A stretch of DNA of 64,000 bases from Paraburkholderia domus (GTDB lineage Bacteria > Pseudomonadota > Gammaproteobacteria > Burkholderiales > Burkholderiaceae), in contig NZ_CAJNAT010000002.1 of NCBI RefSeq assembly GCF_905220705.1, forward strand, positions 1-64,000, read 5' to 3'. Positions 19,190 through 29,416 of the stretch are shown here, in pieces. The stretch's first letter is position 1; every line of letters starts with the position of its first letter. The notes under the pieces were generated by a model. The model was not told the origin of the DNA and did no database searches. It saw only the letters and a list, made by a program, of their open reading frames with translations. The position numbers and the translations under genes were made by a program.

Positions 19190-19678
19190 TGCATCACGGG
19201 TTAGTCCCGTATGTTCGCCGGAATTGACGAGTACGCGGCGCAGCATGCTCTTCAGGAAGCCCACTTCCTCGGGGGTGAAACCGCCCAGCAGACTGTCAAT
19301 TACGCCATTGAAAATGGCGGGCATTTTGGCCGCGATCGCATGACCTTCCGGCGTCAACGCCAAGCGTACGACCCGCCGGTCTTCGTTGCTGCGCACTCTG
19401 GTCAGCAGGCCGCGCTTCTCCAACCGGTCGACCAGACGCGTGACGGCGCTTGCGTCAATGCCGTATTCACGCGCCAGTTCGGCCGCCAGCAGGCACTTGC
19501 CGCTCGCTACCATGAACAGGATGCTGCCTTGCTGGCTGGTGATGCCCAGTTCGGCCATGCTGCGCTGGGTGATCAGGTTCGACATCGTCGATTTCACTCG
19601 CGAGAGCAGATAGCCGACGCTTTCGCCTAGCTGATATACGCTCAGCTCTGAGTCGGGTGTTGAGGACGGATCCGTCAT
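19163..19678 (-). CDS. MarR-family regulator of the efflux operon (171 aa)
   Basis: Winged-helix dimeric regulator, probably a ligand-released repressor of its own efflux operon. The core L-G-I-T-S-Q-Q-G-S-I-L-F-M-V, the recognition helix region (Y-G-I-D-A-S-A-V-T-R-L-V-D-R-L-E-K-R-G-L) and the wing (R-x-x-x-N-E-D-R-R-V-V-R-L-A-L-T-P-E-G) fit MarR/EmrR closely. It is the first gene of the minus-strand operon and has its own strong promoter (TATAAT). EmrR-type control by phenolic uncouplers or salicylate-like compounds is known for the family and is inferred here. Confidence 0.92.
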   Translation of the reverse strand: MTDPSSTPDSELSVYQLGESVGYLLSRVKSTMSNLITQRSMAELGITSQQGSILFMVASGKCLLAAELAREYGIDASAVTRLVDRLEKRGLLTRVRSNEDRRVVRLALTPEGHAIAAKMPAIFNGVIDSLLGGFTPEEVGFLKSMLRRVLVNSGEHTGLTRDAASNFDSKS

Positions 19679-19713
19679 GATTCTCGTGCGAATGCAATGG
19701 TTGACTAGGCAGG

Positions 19714-19743
19714 ATTATAGGGGTCGGTTGATTGACGCGGCAA
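19714..19743 (-). promoter_or_regulatory. Sigma-70 promoter of the marR-efflux operon
   Basis: On the minus strand, a perfect TATAAT -10 (plus-strand 19714-19719) lies 18 bases from TTGCCG (19738-19743). It is 36-60 bases upstream of the marR start codon. Confidence 0.6.
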
Positions 19744-19905
19744 GCGTTATTACAGCTTAGGCAAGGATCTTTTCCCGCTCAAGACAGAATGCGTGCGGCT
19801 TTGCGTAGGCTATTGCCAAAGCAGGGCGGTCTCATTTCCTACGCACCGCTGCATGGAAGACGCAGGGCCTATCAGGGAATACCAGAAAGCTCCATTTGGG
19901 CGTGC

Positions 19906-19924
19906 TACAATATTGGGTTCCCAA
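19906..19924 (+). promoter_or_regulatory. Candidate typA promoter with TTGGG/CCCAA hairpin
   Basis: TACAAT (19906-19911) is a good -10 box, although no convincing -35 precedes it. The inverted repeat TTGGG-TT-CCCAA follows at once, at the predicted start of transcription, about 85 bases before the typA start. Confidence 0.35.
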
Positions 19925-19996
19925 AAGTGCGCTTTGGGCTTTGTTGGCTTCGTACACAATGCTGCTGCTGGCGCACTCAACTGTCTCCAGGTTCCT

Positions 19997-21823
19997 ATGA
20001 CTCGCGCCCTACGCAACATCGCCATCATTGCCCACGTCGACCACGGCAAGACCACGCTCGTCGACCAGCTCCTTCGCCAGACCGCCACGTTCCGCGACAA
20101 CCAGCAGGTTGTCGAGCGCGTGATGGACTCGAACGACATCGAAAAGGAACGTGGCATCACGATCCTGTCGAAGAACTGCGCGGTCGAGTACGAAGGCACG
20201 CACATCAACATCGTCGACACGCCGGGCCACGCCGACTTCGGCGGTGAAGTGGAGCGCGTGCTGTCGATGGTCGACTCGGTGCTGTTGCTGGTCGACGCAG
20301 TCGAAGGCCCGATGCCGCAAACGCGCTTCGTGACCAAGAAGGCGTTGGCGCTCGGCCTCAAGCCGATCGTCGTGATCAACAAGGTTGACCGGCCGGGCGC
20401 GCGGATCGACTGGGTGATCAACCAGACCTTCGACCTGTTCGACAAGCTGGGTGCAACTGACGAACAACTCGACTTTCCGATCGTCTACGCATCGGGTTTG
20501 AACGGCTATGCCGGCCTGACGGCGGACGTGCGCGAAGGCGATATGCGCCCGCTGTTCGAAGCCGTGCTGCAACACGTGCCGGTTCGCCCGGCTGATCCGG
20601 CAGCGCCGCTGCAACTGCAGATCACGTCGCTGGATTACTCGTCGTACGTCGGCCGTATCGGCGTAGGCCGCATTACGCGTGGCACGATCAAGCCGGGCAT
20701 GTCCGTCGCCGTGCGTTCGGGTCCCGATGGCGCGATCCTGAATCGCAAGATCAATCAGGTCCTGTCGTTCAAGGGTCTGGAGCGCGTCCAGGTGGAGTCG
20801 GCTGAAGCCGGCGACATCGTGCTGATCAACGGTATCGAAGAAATCGGTATCGGCGTGACCATTTGCGCACCGGAACAACCGGAAGCGCTGCCGATGATCA
20901 CCGTCGACGAACCGACTCTGACGATGAACTTCCTCGTCAATTCGTCGCCGCTGGCCGGCCGCGAAGGCAAGTTCGTCACGAGCCGTCAGATTCGCGACCG
21001 CCTGATGAAGGAACTGAACCACAACGTCGCGCTGCGCGTGAAAGAAACAGGCGACGAAACCACGTTTGAAGTGGCAGGCCGCGGCGAGCTGCACCTGACC
21101 ATTCTGGTCGAAAACATGCGCCGTGAAGGCTACGAGCTGGCCGTGTCGCGTCCGCGCGTGGTGATGACGGAAGTCGACGGTGTGAAGCATGAGCCGTACG
21201 AAAACCTGACGGTTGACATGGAAGACGGCCATCAGGGTGGTGTGATGGAAGAGCTGGGCCGCCGCAAGGGCGAAATGCTCGACATGGCGTCGGATGGCCG
21301 TGGCCGTACGCGTCTCGAGTATCGTATTTCGGCGCGTGGGCTGATCGGTTTCCAGGGTGAATTCCTGACGTTGACGCGCGGTACGGGGCTGATGAGCCAC
21401 ACGTTTGACTCCTATCAGCCGGTCCGGGAAGGTGGTGTCGGCGAGCGTCGTAACGGCGTGCTGATTTCGCAGGACGACGGCGCGGCAGTGGCGTACGCAC
21501 TGTGGAAGCTGCAGGATCGCGGCCGTATGTTCGTGTCGCCGGGCGAGCCGCTGTACGAAGGCATGATCATCGGCATTCACAGCCGTGACAACGACCTGGT
21601 CGTGAACCCGATCAAGGGCAAGCAACTGACCAACGTGCGTTCGTCGGGTACGGACGAAGCGGTGCGCCTCGTGCCACCGATCCAGATGTCGTTGGAATAC
21701 GCGGTTGAATTCATCGACGACGACGAACTGGTCGAAGTCACGCCGAAATCCATCCGTCTGCGCAAGCGTTACCTGAAGGAACACGAGCGCCGCAGCGCCA
21801 GCCGTAAGGGCGCAGTGGACTAA
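19997..21823 (+). CDS. typA: Translational GTPase TypA/BipA (608 aa)
   Basis: BipA/TypA is an EF-G-like GTPase that acts on the ribosome, mostly in 50S assembly and under stress or cold. The G domain starts at once (A-H-V-D-H-G-K-T, residues 12-19) and includes the switch I segment [13 protein letters not shown] and N-K-V-D-R. EF-G-like domains and the BipA-specific C-terminal domain ([12 protein letters not shown]) follow. I placed the start at 19997 because the longer frame would add 68 residues unlike the family. The C-terminus is complete. Confidence 0.96.
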   Translation: MTRALRNIAIIAHVDHGKTTLVDQLLRQTATFRDNQQVVERVMDSNDIEKERGITILSKNCAVEYEGTHINIVDTPGHADFGGEVERVLSMVDSVLLLVDAVEGPMPQTRFVTKKALALGLKPIVVINKVDRPGARIDWVINQTFDLFDKLGATDEQLDFPIVYASGLNGYAGLTADVREGDMRPLFEAVLQHVPVRPADPAAPLQLQITSLDYSSYVGRIGVGRITRGTIKPGMSVAVRSGPDGAILNRKINQVLSFKGLERVQVESAEAGDIVLINGIEEIGIGVTICAPEQPEALPMITVDEPTLTMNFLVNSSPLAGREGKFVTSRQIRDRLMKELNHNVALRVKETGDETTFEVAGRGELHLTILVENMRREGYELAVSRPRVVMTEVDGVKHEPYENLTVDMEDGHQGGVMEELGRRKGEMLDMASDGRGRTRLEYRISARGLIGFQGEFLTLTRGTGLMSHTFDSYQPVREGGVGERRNGVLISQDDGAAVAYALWKLQDRGRMFVSPGEPLYEGMIIGIHSRDNDLVVNPIKGKQLTNVRSSGTDEAVRLVPPIQMSLEYAVEFIDDDELVEVTPKSIRLRKRYLKEHERRSASRKGAVD

Positions 21824-21864
21824 ATCGGCACTGGCCCTAATCCTGGGCAAGCGGCTCGATGTCA

Positions 21865-21900
21865 GGCAAAAGCCACCTCCGGGTGGCTTTTGCCGTTTCT
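21865..21900 (+). terminator. Rho-independent terminator after typA
   Basis: Thirteen-base perfect stem GGCAAAAGCCACC/GGTGGCTTTTGCC with loop TCCG and tail GTTTCT. It begins 41 bases after the typA stop codon. Confidence 0.85.
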
Positions 21901-22064
21901 GGCGCTTATTCGCTTTGCGTGTAGTTGCCCGCAGTTGGCCGTCTGCTTGTCGTGTTTGTCCCCGTTTTTCGCAGAAGTCTGTTGCGAGTCCTGAAAACCC
22001 GGCCGAAAGCCCGTCGTAAAAGGCTTGAGCGGCAATCCGTCTGCTATCTGCACTATCCGTTCTG

Positions 22065-22073
22065 TGATATGCT
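22065..22073 (+). promoter_or_regulatory. Candidate extended -10 promoter of sucA
   Basis: TGA-TATGCT resembles an extended -10 element without a clear -35. It would give a 5' leader of about 125 bases before sucA. Confidence 0.25.
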
Positions 22074-22205
22074 CCCCGGGTGCAAAGTTTTAGGTCCTTC
22101 CAAGCAAGACTTGATTCGCGCAATCCGCTAAACGGTCAGGCCGTGTCGCGGAAGGTTCTGTAACCCGCTATTTCTCGAGAAACTCGAAGAAAGGTGAGCG
22201 TAAAA

Positions 22206-25067
22206 ATGATGAAGCAATTCCAGTCGAACTCTTATCTGTTCGGCGGCAATGCTCCGTACGTAGAAGAAATGTACGAAGCGTATCTCGATAATCCGGCGTC
22301 AGTGCCCGAGAACTGGCGCAGCTATTTCGACGCGTTGCAGAACGTCCCTGCATCGGATGGCAGCAATGCCAACGACGTGGCCCATGGCCCGATCGTCGAA
22401 TCGTTTGCGCAACGGGCCAAGGCTAACGCCTTCATCCCGCGCACGGCGGCTGGCGGCGAAGATCTCGCTACCTCCCGCAAGCAAGTCTATGTGCAGTCCC
22501 TCATCGGCGCATATCGCTTCCTCGGCTCGCAATGGGCCAATCTCGATCCCCTGAAGCGCCGCGAACGTCCCGCTATCCCCGAACTCGAACCCGCGTTCTA
22601 CGACTTCACCGAAGCCGACATGGACCAGGAGTTCAGCGCAACGAATCTGTATTTCGGATTCGAGCGTGCTTCGCTGCGCGAGATTGTCCAGGCCCTGCGT
22701 GACACGTACTGCGGCACGATCGGCGCCGAGTACATGTACATCAGCGATCCGGAACAGAAGCGCTGGTGGAAAGAGAAGCTCGAGTCGATCCGTTCGACGC
22801 CGAACTTCTCCAAAGAAAAGAAAAAGCACATCCTGAATCGCCTGACGGCTGCTGAAGGCCTCGAGCGCTTCCTGCACACCAAGTACGTCGGCCAGAAACG
22901 CTTCTCGCTCGAAGGCGGCGAAAGCTTCATCGCCTCGATGGACGAAGTCGTGCGTCACGGCGGCGCCAACGGCGTGCAGGAAATCGTCATCGGCATGGCC
23001 CACCGTGGCCGTCTGAACGTGCTGGTCAATACGCTCGGCAAGATGCCGGCTGACCTGTTTGCCGAATTCGAAGGCAAGCACGTCGACGACCTGCCGGCCG
23101 GCGACGTGAAGTACCACAAGGGCTTCTCGTCGGACGTCTCGACCGAAGGTGGCCCGGTTCACCTGTCGCTCGCGTTCAACCCGTCGCACCTCGAAATCGT
23201 CAACCCGGTGGTCGAAGGGTCGGCCAAGGCGCGTATGGACCGTCGCGGCGACGACAGCGGCCTGCAAGTGCTGCCGGTGCAGATCCACGGCGACGCGGCT
23301 TTCGCAGGCCAGGGCGTCGTGATGGAAACGCTGAACCTCGCGCAAACGCGCGGTTACGGCACGCACGGCACGCTGCACATCGTCATCAACAACCAGATCG
23401 GTTTTACGACGTCGGACCCGCGCGACTCGCGCTCCACGTTGTACTGCTCGGACGTCGTCAAGATGATCGAAGCGCCGGTGCTGCACGTGAACGGTGACGA
23501 TCCTGAAGCGGTCGTGCTGGCTACGCAGCTGGCCATCGACTTCCGGATGCAGTTCCACAAGGACGTCGTCGTCGACATCGTCTGTTTCCGCAAGCTGGGT
23601 CACAACGAGCAGGACACGCCGGCTGTGACGCAGCCGCTGATGTACAAGACGATTGCGAAGCACCCGGGCACGCGCGCGCTGTATGCTGAAAAGCTGGTGC
23701 AACAAGGCGTGATCACGGCGGAAGAAGGCGATGAATTCGTCAAGGCCTACCGCAAGGCGATGGACGAAGGTCATCACACCGTCGACCCGGTGCTCTCGAA
23801 CTACAAGAGCAAGTACGCGGTGGACTGGGTTCCGTTCCTGAACCGCAAGTGGACCGACGCAGCCGATACGGCCGTGCCGCTGGCTGAGCTGAAGCGCCTC
23901 GCTGAGCGCGTCACCACGATCCCGGAAAACTTCAAGGTTCACCCGCTGGTCGAGCGCGTCATCAACGACCGTCGCGCGATGGGCCGTGGCGAAGCGAAGC
24001 TCGACTGGGGCATGGGCGAACACCTGGCATTCGCGTCGCTGGTCGCATCGGGCTACGCCGTTCGCCTGACCGGTCAGGACTCGGGCCGCGGCACGTTCAC
24101 GCACCGTCACGCGGTGCTGCACGATCAGAACCGCGAGCGCTGGAACGACGGCACCTACGTGCCGCTGCAGAACATCGCCGAAGGTCAGGCGAAGTTCACG
24201 GTGATCGACTCGGTGCTGTCGGAAGAAGCGGTGCTGGGCTTCGAATACGGTTACTCGACCGCTGAACCGAATACGTTCGTCGCGTGGGAAGCGCAGTTCG
24301 GCGACTTCGTGAACGGCGCGCAAGTCGTGATCGACCAGTTCATCTCGTCGGGCGAAGTGAAGTGGGGCCGCGTGTCGGGTCTCACGATGCTGCTGCCGCA
24401 CGGCTATGAAGGTCAAGGTCCGGAGCACTCGTCGGCACGTATCGAACGTTTCCTGCAACTGTGCGCAGACCACAACATGCAGGTCGTTCAACCGACCACG
24501 CCGGCGCAGATTTTCCACCTGTTGCGCCGTCAGATGATCCGCTTGTTCCGCAAGCCGCTGATCGTCGCTACGCCGAAGTCGCTGCTGCGTCACAAGGAAG
24601 CCGTGTCGGATCTGTCCGAACTGGCGAAGGGCGCGTTCCAGCCGATCCTCGGCGAAATCGACGAAGTGATTGAAGCGAAGAAGGTCAAGCGCGTGGTGGC
24701 CTGCTCGGGCCGCGTGTATTACGACCTGCTCGCACATCGCCGCGAAGCGAAGGCAAACGACGTCGCGATCATCCGTATCGAACAGCTCTATCCGTTCGCG
24801 CACAAGCAGTTCGAAGCGGAAATGAAGAAGTACGACAACGCGACCGAAGTGGTCTGGGTGCAGGACGAGCCGCAGAATCAGGGCCCGTGGTTCTACATCG
24901 AGCACCACTTGAAGGAAGGCATGAAGGAAGGGCAGAAGCTGGCATACAGCGGACGTCCGGCTTCGGCCTCGCCGGCAGTCGGCTACTACGCGAAGCACTA
25001 CGAGCAGCAGAAGGCGCTGATCGAAGGCGCTTTCGGCCGCCTCAAGAGCGCGTCGATCGCCAAGTAA
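22206..25067 (+). CDS. sucA: 2-Oxoglutarate dehydrogenase E1 component (953 aa)
   Basis: Thiamine-diphosphate-dependent E1 subunit of the 2-oxoglutarate dehydrogenase complex of the TCA cycle. The N-terminal E2-binding segment (S-Y-L-F-G-G-N-A-P-Y-V-E-E-M-Y-E-A-Y), the E1o motif G-M-A-H-R-G-R-L-N-V-L, the ThDP-binding region with H-G-D-A-A-F-A-G-Q-G, and the C-terminal transketolase-like domain (P-H-G-Y-E-G-Q-G-P-E-H-S-S-A-R) are all present. I start at ATG 22206 (MMKQFQS...); a GTG at 22194 is also in frame but has no room for a ribosome-binding site. It is the first gene of sucA-sucB-lpdA. Confidence 0.97.
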   Translation: MMKQFQSNSYLFGGNAPYVEEMYEAYLDNPASVPENWRSYFDALQNVPASDGSNANDVAHGPIVESFAQRAKANAFIPRTAAGGEDLATSRKQVYVQSLIGAYRFLGSQWANLDPLKRRERPAIPELEPAFYDFTEADMDQEFSATNLYFGFERASLREIVQALRDTYCGTIGAEYMYISDPEQKRWWKEKLESIRSTPNFSKEKKKHILNRLTAAEGLERFLHTKYVGQKRFSLEGGESFIASMDEVVRHGGANGVQEIVIGMAHRGRLNVLVNTLGKMPADLFAEFEGKHVDDLPAGDVKYHKGFSSDVSTEGGPVHLSLAFNPSHLEIVNPVVEGSAKARMDRRGDDSGLQVLPVQIHGDAAFAGQGVVMETLNLAQTRGYGTHGTLHIVINNQIGFTTSDPRDSRSTLYCSDVVKMIEAPVLHVNGDDPEAVVLATQLAIDFRMQFHKDVVVDIVCFRKLGHNEQDTPAVTQPLMYKTIAKHPGTRALYAEKLVQQGVITAEEGDEFVKAYRKAMDEGHHTVDPVLSNYKSKYAVDWVPFLNRKWTDAADTAVPLAELKRLAERVTTIPENFKVHPLVERVINDRRAMGRGEAKLDWGMGEHLAFASLVASGYAVRLTGQDSGRGTFTHRHAVLHDQNRERWNDGTYVPLQNIAEGQAKFTVIDSVLSEEAVLGFEYGYSTAEPNTFVAWEAQFGDFVNGAQVVIDQFISSGEVKWGRVSGLTMLLPHGYEGQGPEHSSARIERFLQLCADHNMQVVQPTTPAQIFHLLRRQMIRLFRKPLIVATPKSLLRHKEAVSDLSELAKGAFQPILGEIDEVIEAKKVKRVVACSGRVYYDLLAHRREAKANDVAIIRIEQLYPFAHKQFEAEMKKYDNATEVVWVQDEPQNQGPWFYIEHHLKEGMKEGQKLAYSGRPASASPAVGYYAKHYEQQKALIEGAFGRLKSASIAK

Positions 25068-25082
25068 CCAAAACAGACGAAC

Positions 25083-25107
25083 CGGGAAAGCGCGCTGCGC
25101 TTTCCCG
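25083..25107 (+). other. Intercistronic hairpin sucA-sucB
   Basis: Eleven-base perfect stem CGGGAAAGCGC/GCGCTTTCCCG with loop GCT. It starts 15 bases after the sucA stop codon. There is no T-run, so an RNA-processing or stability element is more likely than a full terminator. Confidence 0.6.
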
Positions 25108-25221
25108 TGCTGTGCTCAGTAACCCAATAGTGGTTCGTTCGCGGCAGTTATGGTTCGCAGGCGGTCGTCGCGGGTCCATGGATCGCGCGCCGTCACCCGA
25201 TACGTATTCAGGATATTCATA

Positions 25222-26496
25222 ATGGCTATTGTTGAAGTCAAGGTTCCCCAGCTTTCCGAGTCGGTCTCGGAAGCCACGATGCTGCAGTGGAAGAAGAAGC
25301 CCGGCGAGGCTGTCGCTCAAGACGAAATTCTCATCGAAATCGAGACCGACAAAGTCGTGCTCGAAGTGCCGGCACCCTCCGCCGGCGTGCTTGCACAAGT
25401 GATCTCGAACGACGGCGACATCGTCGTCGCGGATCAGGTGATCGCCAAGATCGACACTGAAGGCACGGCAAGCGCCGCTGCTGTCGAAGCCGAAGTGAAG
25501 CCCGCTCCGGTTGCCGCAGCTGCACCGGCCGCTCAAGCTGCCTCCGCAACGGGTGCCAACACCGCTGCTTCGCCGGCTGCCGGCAAGCTGATGGCTGAGG
25601 CGGGCCTGGGCGCGGGCGACGTCGCCGGCACGGGCCGCGACGGCCGCATCACCAAGGGCGACGTGCTGAGCGCGGGTCAAGCGGCACCGGCACCGGCTGC
25701 CAAGGCTGCACCGGCTCCGGCCGCCGCACCGAAGGCTGCGAAGCCGTCGCTGCCGGACGTCAAGGCACCGGCCTCGGCCGACCAATGGCTGAAAAACCGT
25801 CCGGAACAACGCGTGCCGATGTCCCGTCTGCGTGCGCGTATCGCCGAGCGTCTGCTCGAGTCGCAGCAAACGAACGCCATCCTCACCACGTTCAACGAAG
25901 TGAACATGGCGCCGGTGATGGACCTGCGCAACAAGTACAAAGACAAGTTCGAAAAGGAACATGGCGTGAAGCTGGGCTTCATGTCGTTCTTCGTGAAGGC
26001 GGCTGTCCACGCGCTGAAGAAATTCCCGCTCGTGAACGCGTCGATCGACGGTAATGACATCGTCTATCACGGCTACTTCGACATCGGTATCGCGGTCGGT
26101 TCGCCGCGTGGCCTGGTGGTGCCGATCCTGCGCAACGCAGATCAGCTGAGCCTCGCCGAAATCGAGAAGAAGATTGCTGAATTCGGCCAGAAGGCTAAGG
26201 ACGGCAAGCTGTCGATCGAAGAAATGACCGGTGGTACGTTCTCGATCTCGAACGGTGGTGTGTTCGGTTCGATGCTGTCGACCCCGATTATCAACCCGCC
26301 GCAATCCGCCATTCTGGGCGTGCACGCCACGAAGGAGCGCGCTGTGGTCGAAAACGGCCAGATCGTGATCCGTCCGATGAACTATCTGGCGCTGTCGTAC
26401 GACCACCGCATCATCGACGGTCGCGAAGCGGTGCTGTCGCTGGTCGCGATGAAGGATGCGCTGGAAGACCCGGCACGCCTGCTGCTGGACCTGTAA
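25222..26496 (+). CDS. sucB: Dihydrolipoyllysine succinyltransferase E2 component (424 aa)
   Basis: Core E2 enzyme that transfers the succinyl group to CoA through a swinging lipoyl arm. A single lipoyl domain (residues 1-78, lipoylated K44 in [10 protein letters not shown]) is followed by an Ala/Pro linker and the E3-binding domain (about 112-150, [23 protein letters not shown]). A second Ala/Pro linker leads to the catalytic domain, which ends with the active-site S-Y-D-H-R-I-I-D-G. The ATG at 25222 matches the family N-terminus; the longer frame is discarded. Confidence 0.97.
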   Translation: MAIVEVKVPQLSESVSEATMLQWKKKPGEAVAQDEILIEIETDKVVLEVPAPSAGVLAQVISNDGDIVVADQVIAKIDTEGTASAAAVEAEVKPAPVAAAAPAAQAASATGANTAASPAAGKLMAEAGLGAGDVAGTGRDGRITKGDVLSAGQAAPAPAAKAAPAPAAAPKAAKPSLPDVKAPASADQWLKNRPEQRVPMSRLRARIAERLLESQQTNAILTTFNEVNMAPVMDLRNKYKDKFEKEHGVKLGFMSFFVKAAVHALKKFPLVNASIDGNDIVYHGYFDIGIAVGSPRGLVVPILRNADQLSLAEIEKKIAEFGQKAKDGKLSIEEMTGGTFSISNGGVFGSMLSTPIINPPQSAILGVHATKERAVVENGQIVIRPMNYLALSYDHRIIDGREAVLSLVAMKDALEDPARLLLDL

Positions 26497-26510
26497 GCGT
26501 CGGTTTGACG

Positions 26511-26542
26511 GGCGTCGACTTGTCATCGCACAAGTCGACGCC
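26511..26542 (+). other. Intercistronic hairpin sucB-lpdA
   Basis: Thirteen-base perfect stem GGCGTCGACTTGT/ACAAGTCGACGCC with a six-base loop, 15 bases after the sucB stop codon. It has no T-run. Spacing and strength echo the sucA-sucB hairpin. Confidence 0.65.
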
Positions 26543-26635
26543 ATATAAGCAGCACGTCTTTAGCATTCCGCAGTACTTGAACGACGCGCGCCACGAAGCG
26601 TGGCCGCGCGTCGCTCCGCCATCAAAAGGATTGTC

Positions 26636-28066
26636 ATGTCCAAAGAATTTGACGTCGTCGTGATCGGCGCCGGCCCCGGCGGTTATATCGCCGCTATCCG
26701 CGCAGCGCAGCTCGGCAAGACCGTCGCATGTATCGAAAAATGGAAGAACCCGGCCGGCGCGCTGAAACTCGGCGGCACGTGTCTGAACGTGGGTTGCATT
26801 CCGTCGAAGGCGCTGCTCGCGTCGTCGGAAGAATTTGAAAACGCGTCGCACCACCTGGCCGACCACGGCATTTCCGTGTCGGACGTGAAGGTTGATATCG
26901 CGAAGATGCTGGCCCGCAAGGAAGGCATCGTCGAGAAGATGACCAAGGGTATCGAATTCCTGTTCCGCAAGAACAAGATCACGTGGCTCAAGGGCCATGG
27001 CAAGTTTACCGGCAAGACGGACGCCGGCGTGCAGATCGAAGTGAGCGGCGAAGGCGAAACCGAAGTCGTGACGGCGAAGAACGTCATCATCGCCACGGGT
27101 TCGAAGGCGCGCCATCTGCCGAACGTTCCGGTCGACAACAAGATCGTTGCCGACAACGAAGGCGCACTGACGTTCGACTCCGTACCGAAGAAACTCGCCG
27201 TGATCGGCGCGGGCGTGATCGGTCTGGAACTCGGCTCGGTGTGGCGCCGTTTGGGCTCGGACGTGACCGTGCTCGAAGCGCTGCCGGAATTCCTCGGCGC
27301 GGCAGATCAGGCGTTGGCCAAGGAAGCCGCCAAACAATTCAAGAAGCAAGGTCTGGACATCCACGTCGGCGTGAAAGTCGGCGAAGTGAAGACGACCGAC
27401 AAGAACGTGACGATCGCTTACACGGACAAGGACGGCAACGCGCAAACGCTCGAAGCCGACCGCCTGATCGTGTCGATCGGCCGTGTGCCGAACACGGACA
27501 ACCTCGGTCTCGAAGCGATCGGCCTGAAGGCCAACGAACGCGGCTTCATCGACGTCGACGACCATTGCGCGACGGCTGTGCCGAACGTGTACGCGATCGG
27601 CGACGTGGTGCGTGGCCCGATGCTCGCGCACAAGGCTGAAGATGAAGGCGTGATGGTGGCCGAAATCATCGACGGTCAGAAGCCGCATATCGACTACAAC
27701 TGCGTTCCGTGGGTGATCTACACCGAACCGGAAATCGCGTGGGTTGGCAAGACGGAGCAGCAACTGAAGGCCGAAGGCCGCGAAGTCAAGACGGGCCAGT
27801 TCCCGTTCATGGCGAACGGCCGCGCGCTGGGCATCAACAAGGCGGATGGTTTCGTCAAGATGATCGCCGACGCAAAGACCGACGAGCTGCTCGGCGTGCA
27901 CATCATCTCGGCGAACGCATCGGACCTGATCGCGGAAGCCGTGGTGGCGATGGAATTCAAGGCGGCGTCGGAAGACATCGGCCGCATTTGCCATCCGCAC
28001 CCGTCGCTGTCGGAAGTCATGCGCGAAGCGGCGCTCGCCGTGGACAAGCGCGCGCTGAACATGTAA
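26636..28066 (+). CDS. lpdA: Dihydrolipoyl dehydrogenase, E3 component (476 aa)
   Basis: FAD-dependent E3 enzyme that reoxidises dihydrolipoamide with NAD+. The N-terminal FAD-binding motif G-A-G-P-G-G-Y, the redox-active disulphide [13 protein letters not shown] (C49 and C54), the NAD-binding [10 protein letters not shown], a second FAD motif with Y-A-I-G-D-V, and the C-terminal His-Glu region (C-H-P-H-P-S-L-S-E) are all visible. The start at 26636 gives the normal N-terminus. It completes the sucA-sucB-lpdA operon and is followed by a strong terminator. Confidence 0.97.
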   Translation: MSKEFDVVVIGAGPGGYIAAIRAAQLGKTVACIEKWKNPAGALKLGGTCLNVGCIPSKALLASSEEFENASHHLADHGISVSDVKVDIAKMLARKEGIVEKMTKGIEFLFRKNKITWLKGHGKFTGKTDAGVQIEVSGEGETEVVTAKNVIIATGSKARHLPNVPVDNKIVADNEGALTFDSVPKKLAVIGAGVIGLELGSVWRRLGSDVTVLEALPEFLGAADQALAKEAAKQFKKQGLDIHVGVKVGEVKTTDKNVTIAYTDKDGNAQTLEADRLIVSIGRVPNTDNLGLEAIGLKANERGFIDVDDHCATAVPNVYAIGDVVRGPMLAHKAEDEGVMVAEIIDGQKPHIDYNCVPWVIYTEPEIAWVGKTEQQLKAEGREVKTGQFPFMANGRALGINKADGFVKMIADAKTDELLGVHIISANASDLIAEAVVAMEFKAASEDIGRICHPHPSLSEVMREAALAVDKRALNM

Positions 28067-28107
28067 TCACGCGCACGCCTGACTGAACGCAACTCTGGCA
28101 TTACCAC

Positions 28108-28145
28108 AAAGGCGGGCGGGTTCACTCCCTCCCGCCTTTCTTTTT
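28108..28145 (+). terminator. Rho-independent terminator after lpdA
   Basis: Stem AAAGGCGGG/CCCGCCTTT, extended by an inner GGG/CCC pairing, then CTTTTT. It ends the 2-oxoglutarate dehydrogenase operon just before the zapE start, so zapE may depend partly on read-through. Confidence 0.85.
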
Positions 28146-28156
28146 GCAGCAACAAG

Positions 28157-29254
28157 ATGAACGTCACCGAATACTACGAAAAAGAACTGCAGACGCGGGG
28201 TTACCAATCGGACCCGGCGCAACGCGCGGCGGTCGACCGTCTGCAGCGGTGCTATGAAGAGTGGACCGAATACAAATCGCGGCGCTCGAATGCGTTCAAG
28301 AAACTGCTCATCCATCCGGATCTGCCGCGCGGCGTGTACATGTGGGGCGGAGTAGGGCGAGGCAAGAGCTTCCTGATGGACAGCTTCTACATGATCGTGC
28401 CGCTGCACCGAAAAACGCGGCTGCACTTTCACGAGTTCATGCGCGAGGTGCATCGCGAACTGGAAGATCTGAAAGGCACGGCCGATCCGCTCGACGAACT
28501 CGCGCGCCGCATCGCCAAGCGCTACCGGTTGATCTGTTTCGACGAATTCCACGTGTCGGATATCGCCGACGCGATGATCCTGTACCGTCTGCTCGACAAG
28601 CTGTTCGAGAACGGCGTGCAATTCGTGATGACGTCCAACTACGATCCGGACACGCTGTATCCGGACGGCCTGCATCGCGACCGCATGCTGCCGGCAATCG
28701 AACTGATCAAGTCGAAGCTGGACGTGATCAATGTCGACGCGGGCATCGATTACCGGAAGCGCACGCTGGCTCAGGTCGAGGTGTATCACACGCCGCTTGG
28801 TGCGGCCTCGGACAAAGCGTTGCGTGACGCGTTTTCGCGCCTTGCAGCGGTTCCCGATGAGAGCCCAATCCTGCGCATCGAAAAGCGCGAGCTGAAGGCG
28901 CTGCGGCGCGCTGACGGCGTCGTGTGGTTCGATTTCGCGACGCTCTGCGGCGGTCCGCGCTCGCAGAACGACTACCTGGAACTGGCGAGCCGCTTTCACG
29001 CGGTGATCCTGTCCGGCGTGCCGCAGATGTCGGTGCGCATGGCCTCGGAGGCGCGCCGCTTCACCTGGCTGATCGACGTGTTCTACGACCATAAGGTCAA
29101 GCTGCTGATGTCGGCAGCGGTGCCGCCCGATCAACTGTACGTCGACGGGCCGATGGCCAACGAATTCACGCGCACGGTGTCGCGCATCGTCGAAATGCAA
29201 TCGAAAGAATACCTCGACACGCCGCGCCGGATCGTCGATACGTCGCTGACTTAA
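28157..29254 (+). CDS. zapE: AFG1/ZapE-family ATPase (365 aa)
   Basis: Member of the AFG1/ZapE P-loop ATPases, which in E. coli associate with the Z-ring during late division and in mitochondria with respiratory-complex turnover. Walker A is G-G-V-G-R-G-K-S (residues 64-71), followed by M-D-S-F-Y. Walker B is L-I-C-F-D-E-F-H-V-S-D-I-A-D-A-M, and T-S-N-Y-x-P-D-x-L-Y-P-D-G-L is the family fingerprint. Its place directly after the odh operon is typical of Burkholderia relatives. The division role is inferred from E. coli. Confidence 0.92.
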   Translation: MNVTEYYEKELQTRGYQSDPAQRAAVDRLQRCYEEWTEYKSRRSNAFKKLLIHPDLPRGVYMWGGVGRGKSFLMDSFYMIVPLHRKTRLHFHEFMREVHRELEDLKGTADPLDELARRIAKRYRLICFDEFHVSDIADAMILYRLLDKLFENGVQFVMTSNYDPDTLYPDGLHRDRMLPAIELIKSKLDVINVDAGIDYRKRTLAQVEVYHTPLGAASDKALRDAFSRLAAVPDESPILRIEKRELKALRRADGVVWFDFATLCGGPRSQNDYLELASRFHAVILSGVPQMSVRMASEARRFTWLIDVFYDHKVKLLMSAAVPPDQLYVDGPMANEFTRTVSRIVEMQSKEYLDTPRRIVDTSLT

Positions 29255-29416
29255 GCGGCCGCGCGATGCGGGCGCCGATGCTTTTGCGATAGATCACGGT
29301 CCGCTCACCAAATGGGCGGTGTCCGAAGGCGCATTTTCAAGATTCGGATTGGTCTTATATTCCGTCAGCGGACGACTGGATATCTTGTTTGTCATGGTTC
29401 TGACAAAGGAGAAACC

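Noticed and set aside
22299..24998. Minus-strand open frame of 899 codons opposite sucA, and similar frames opposite typA (20009-22123) and lpdA (26411-28000)
   Set aside because: Shadows caused by strong GC bias at third positions.
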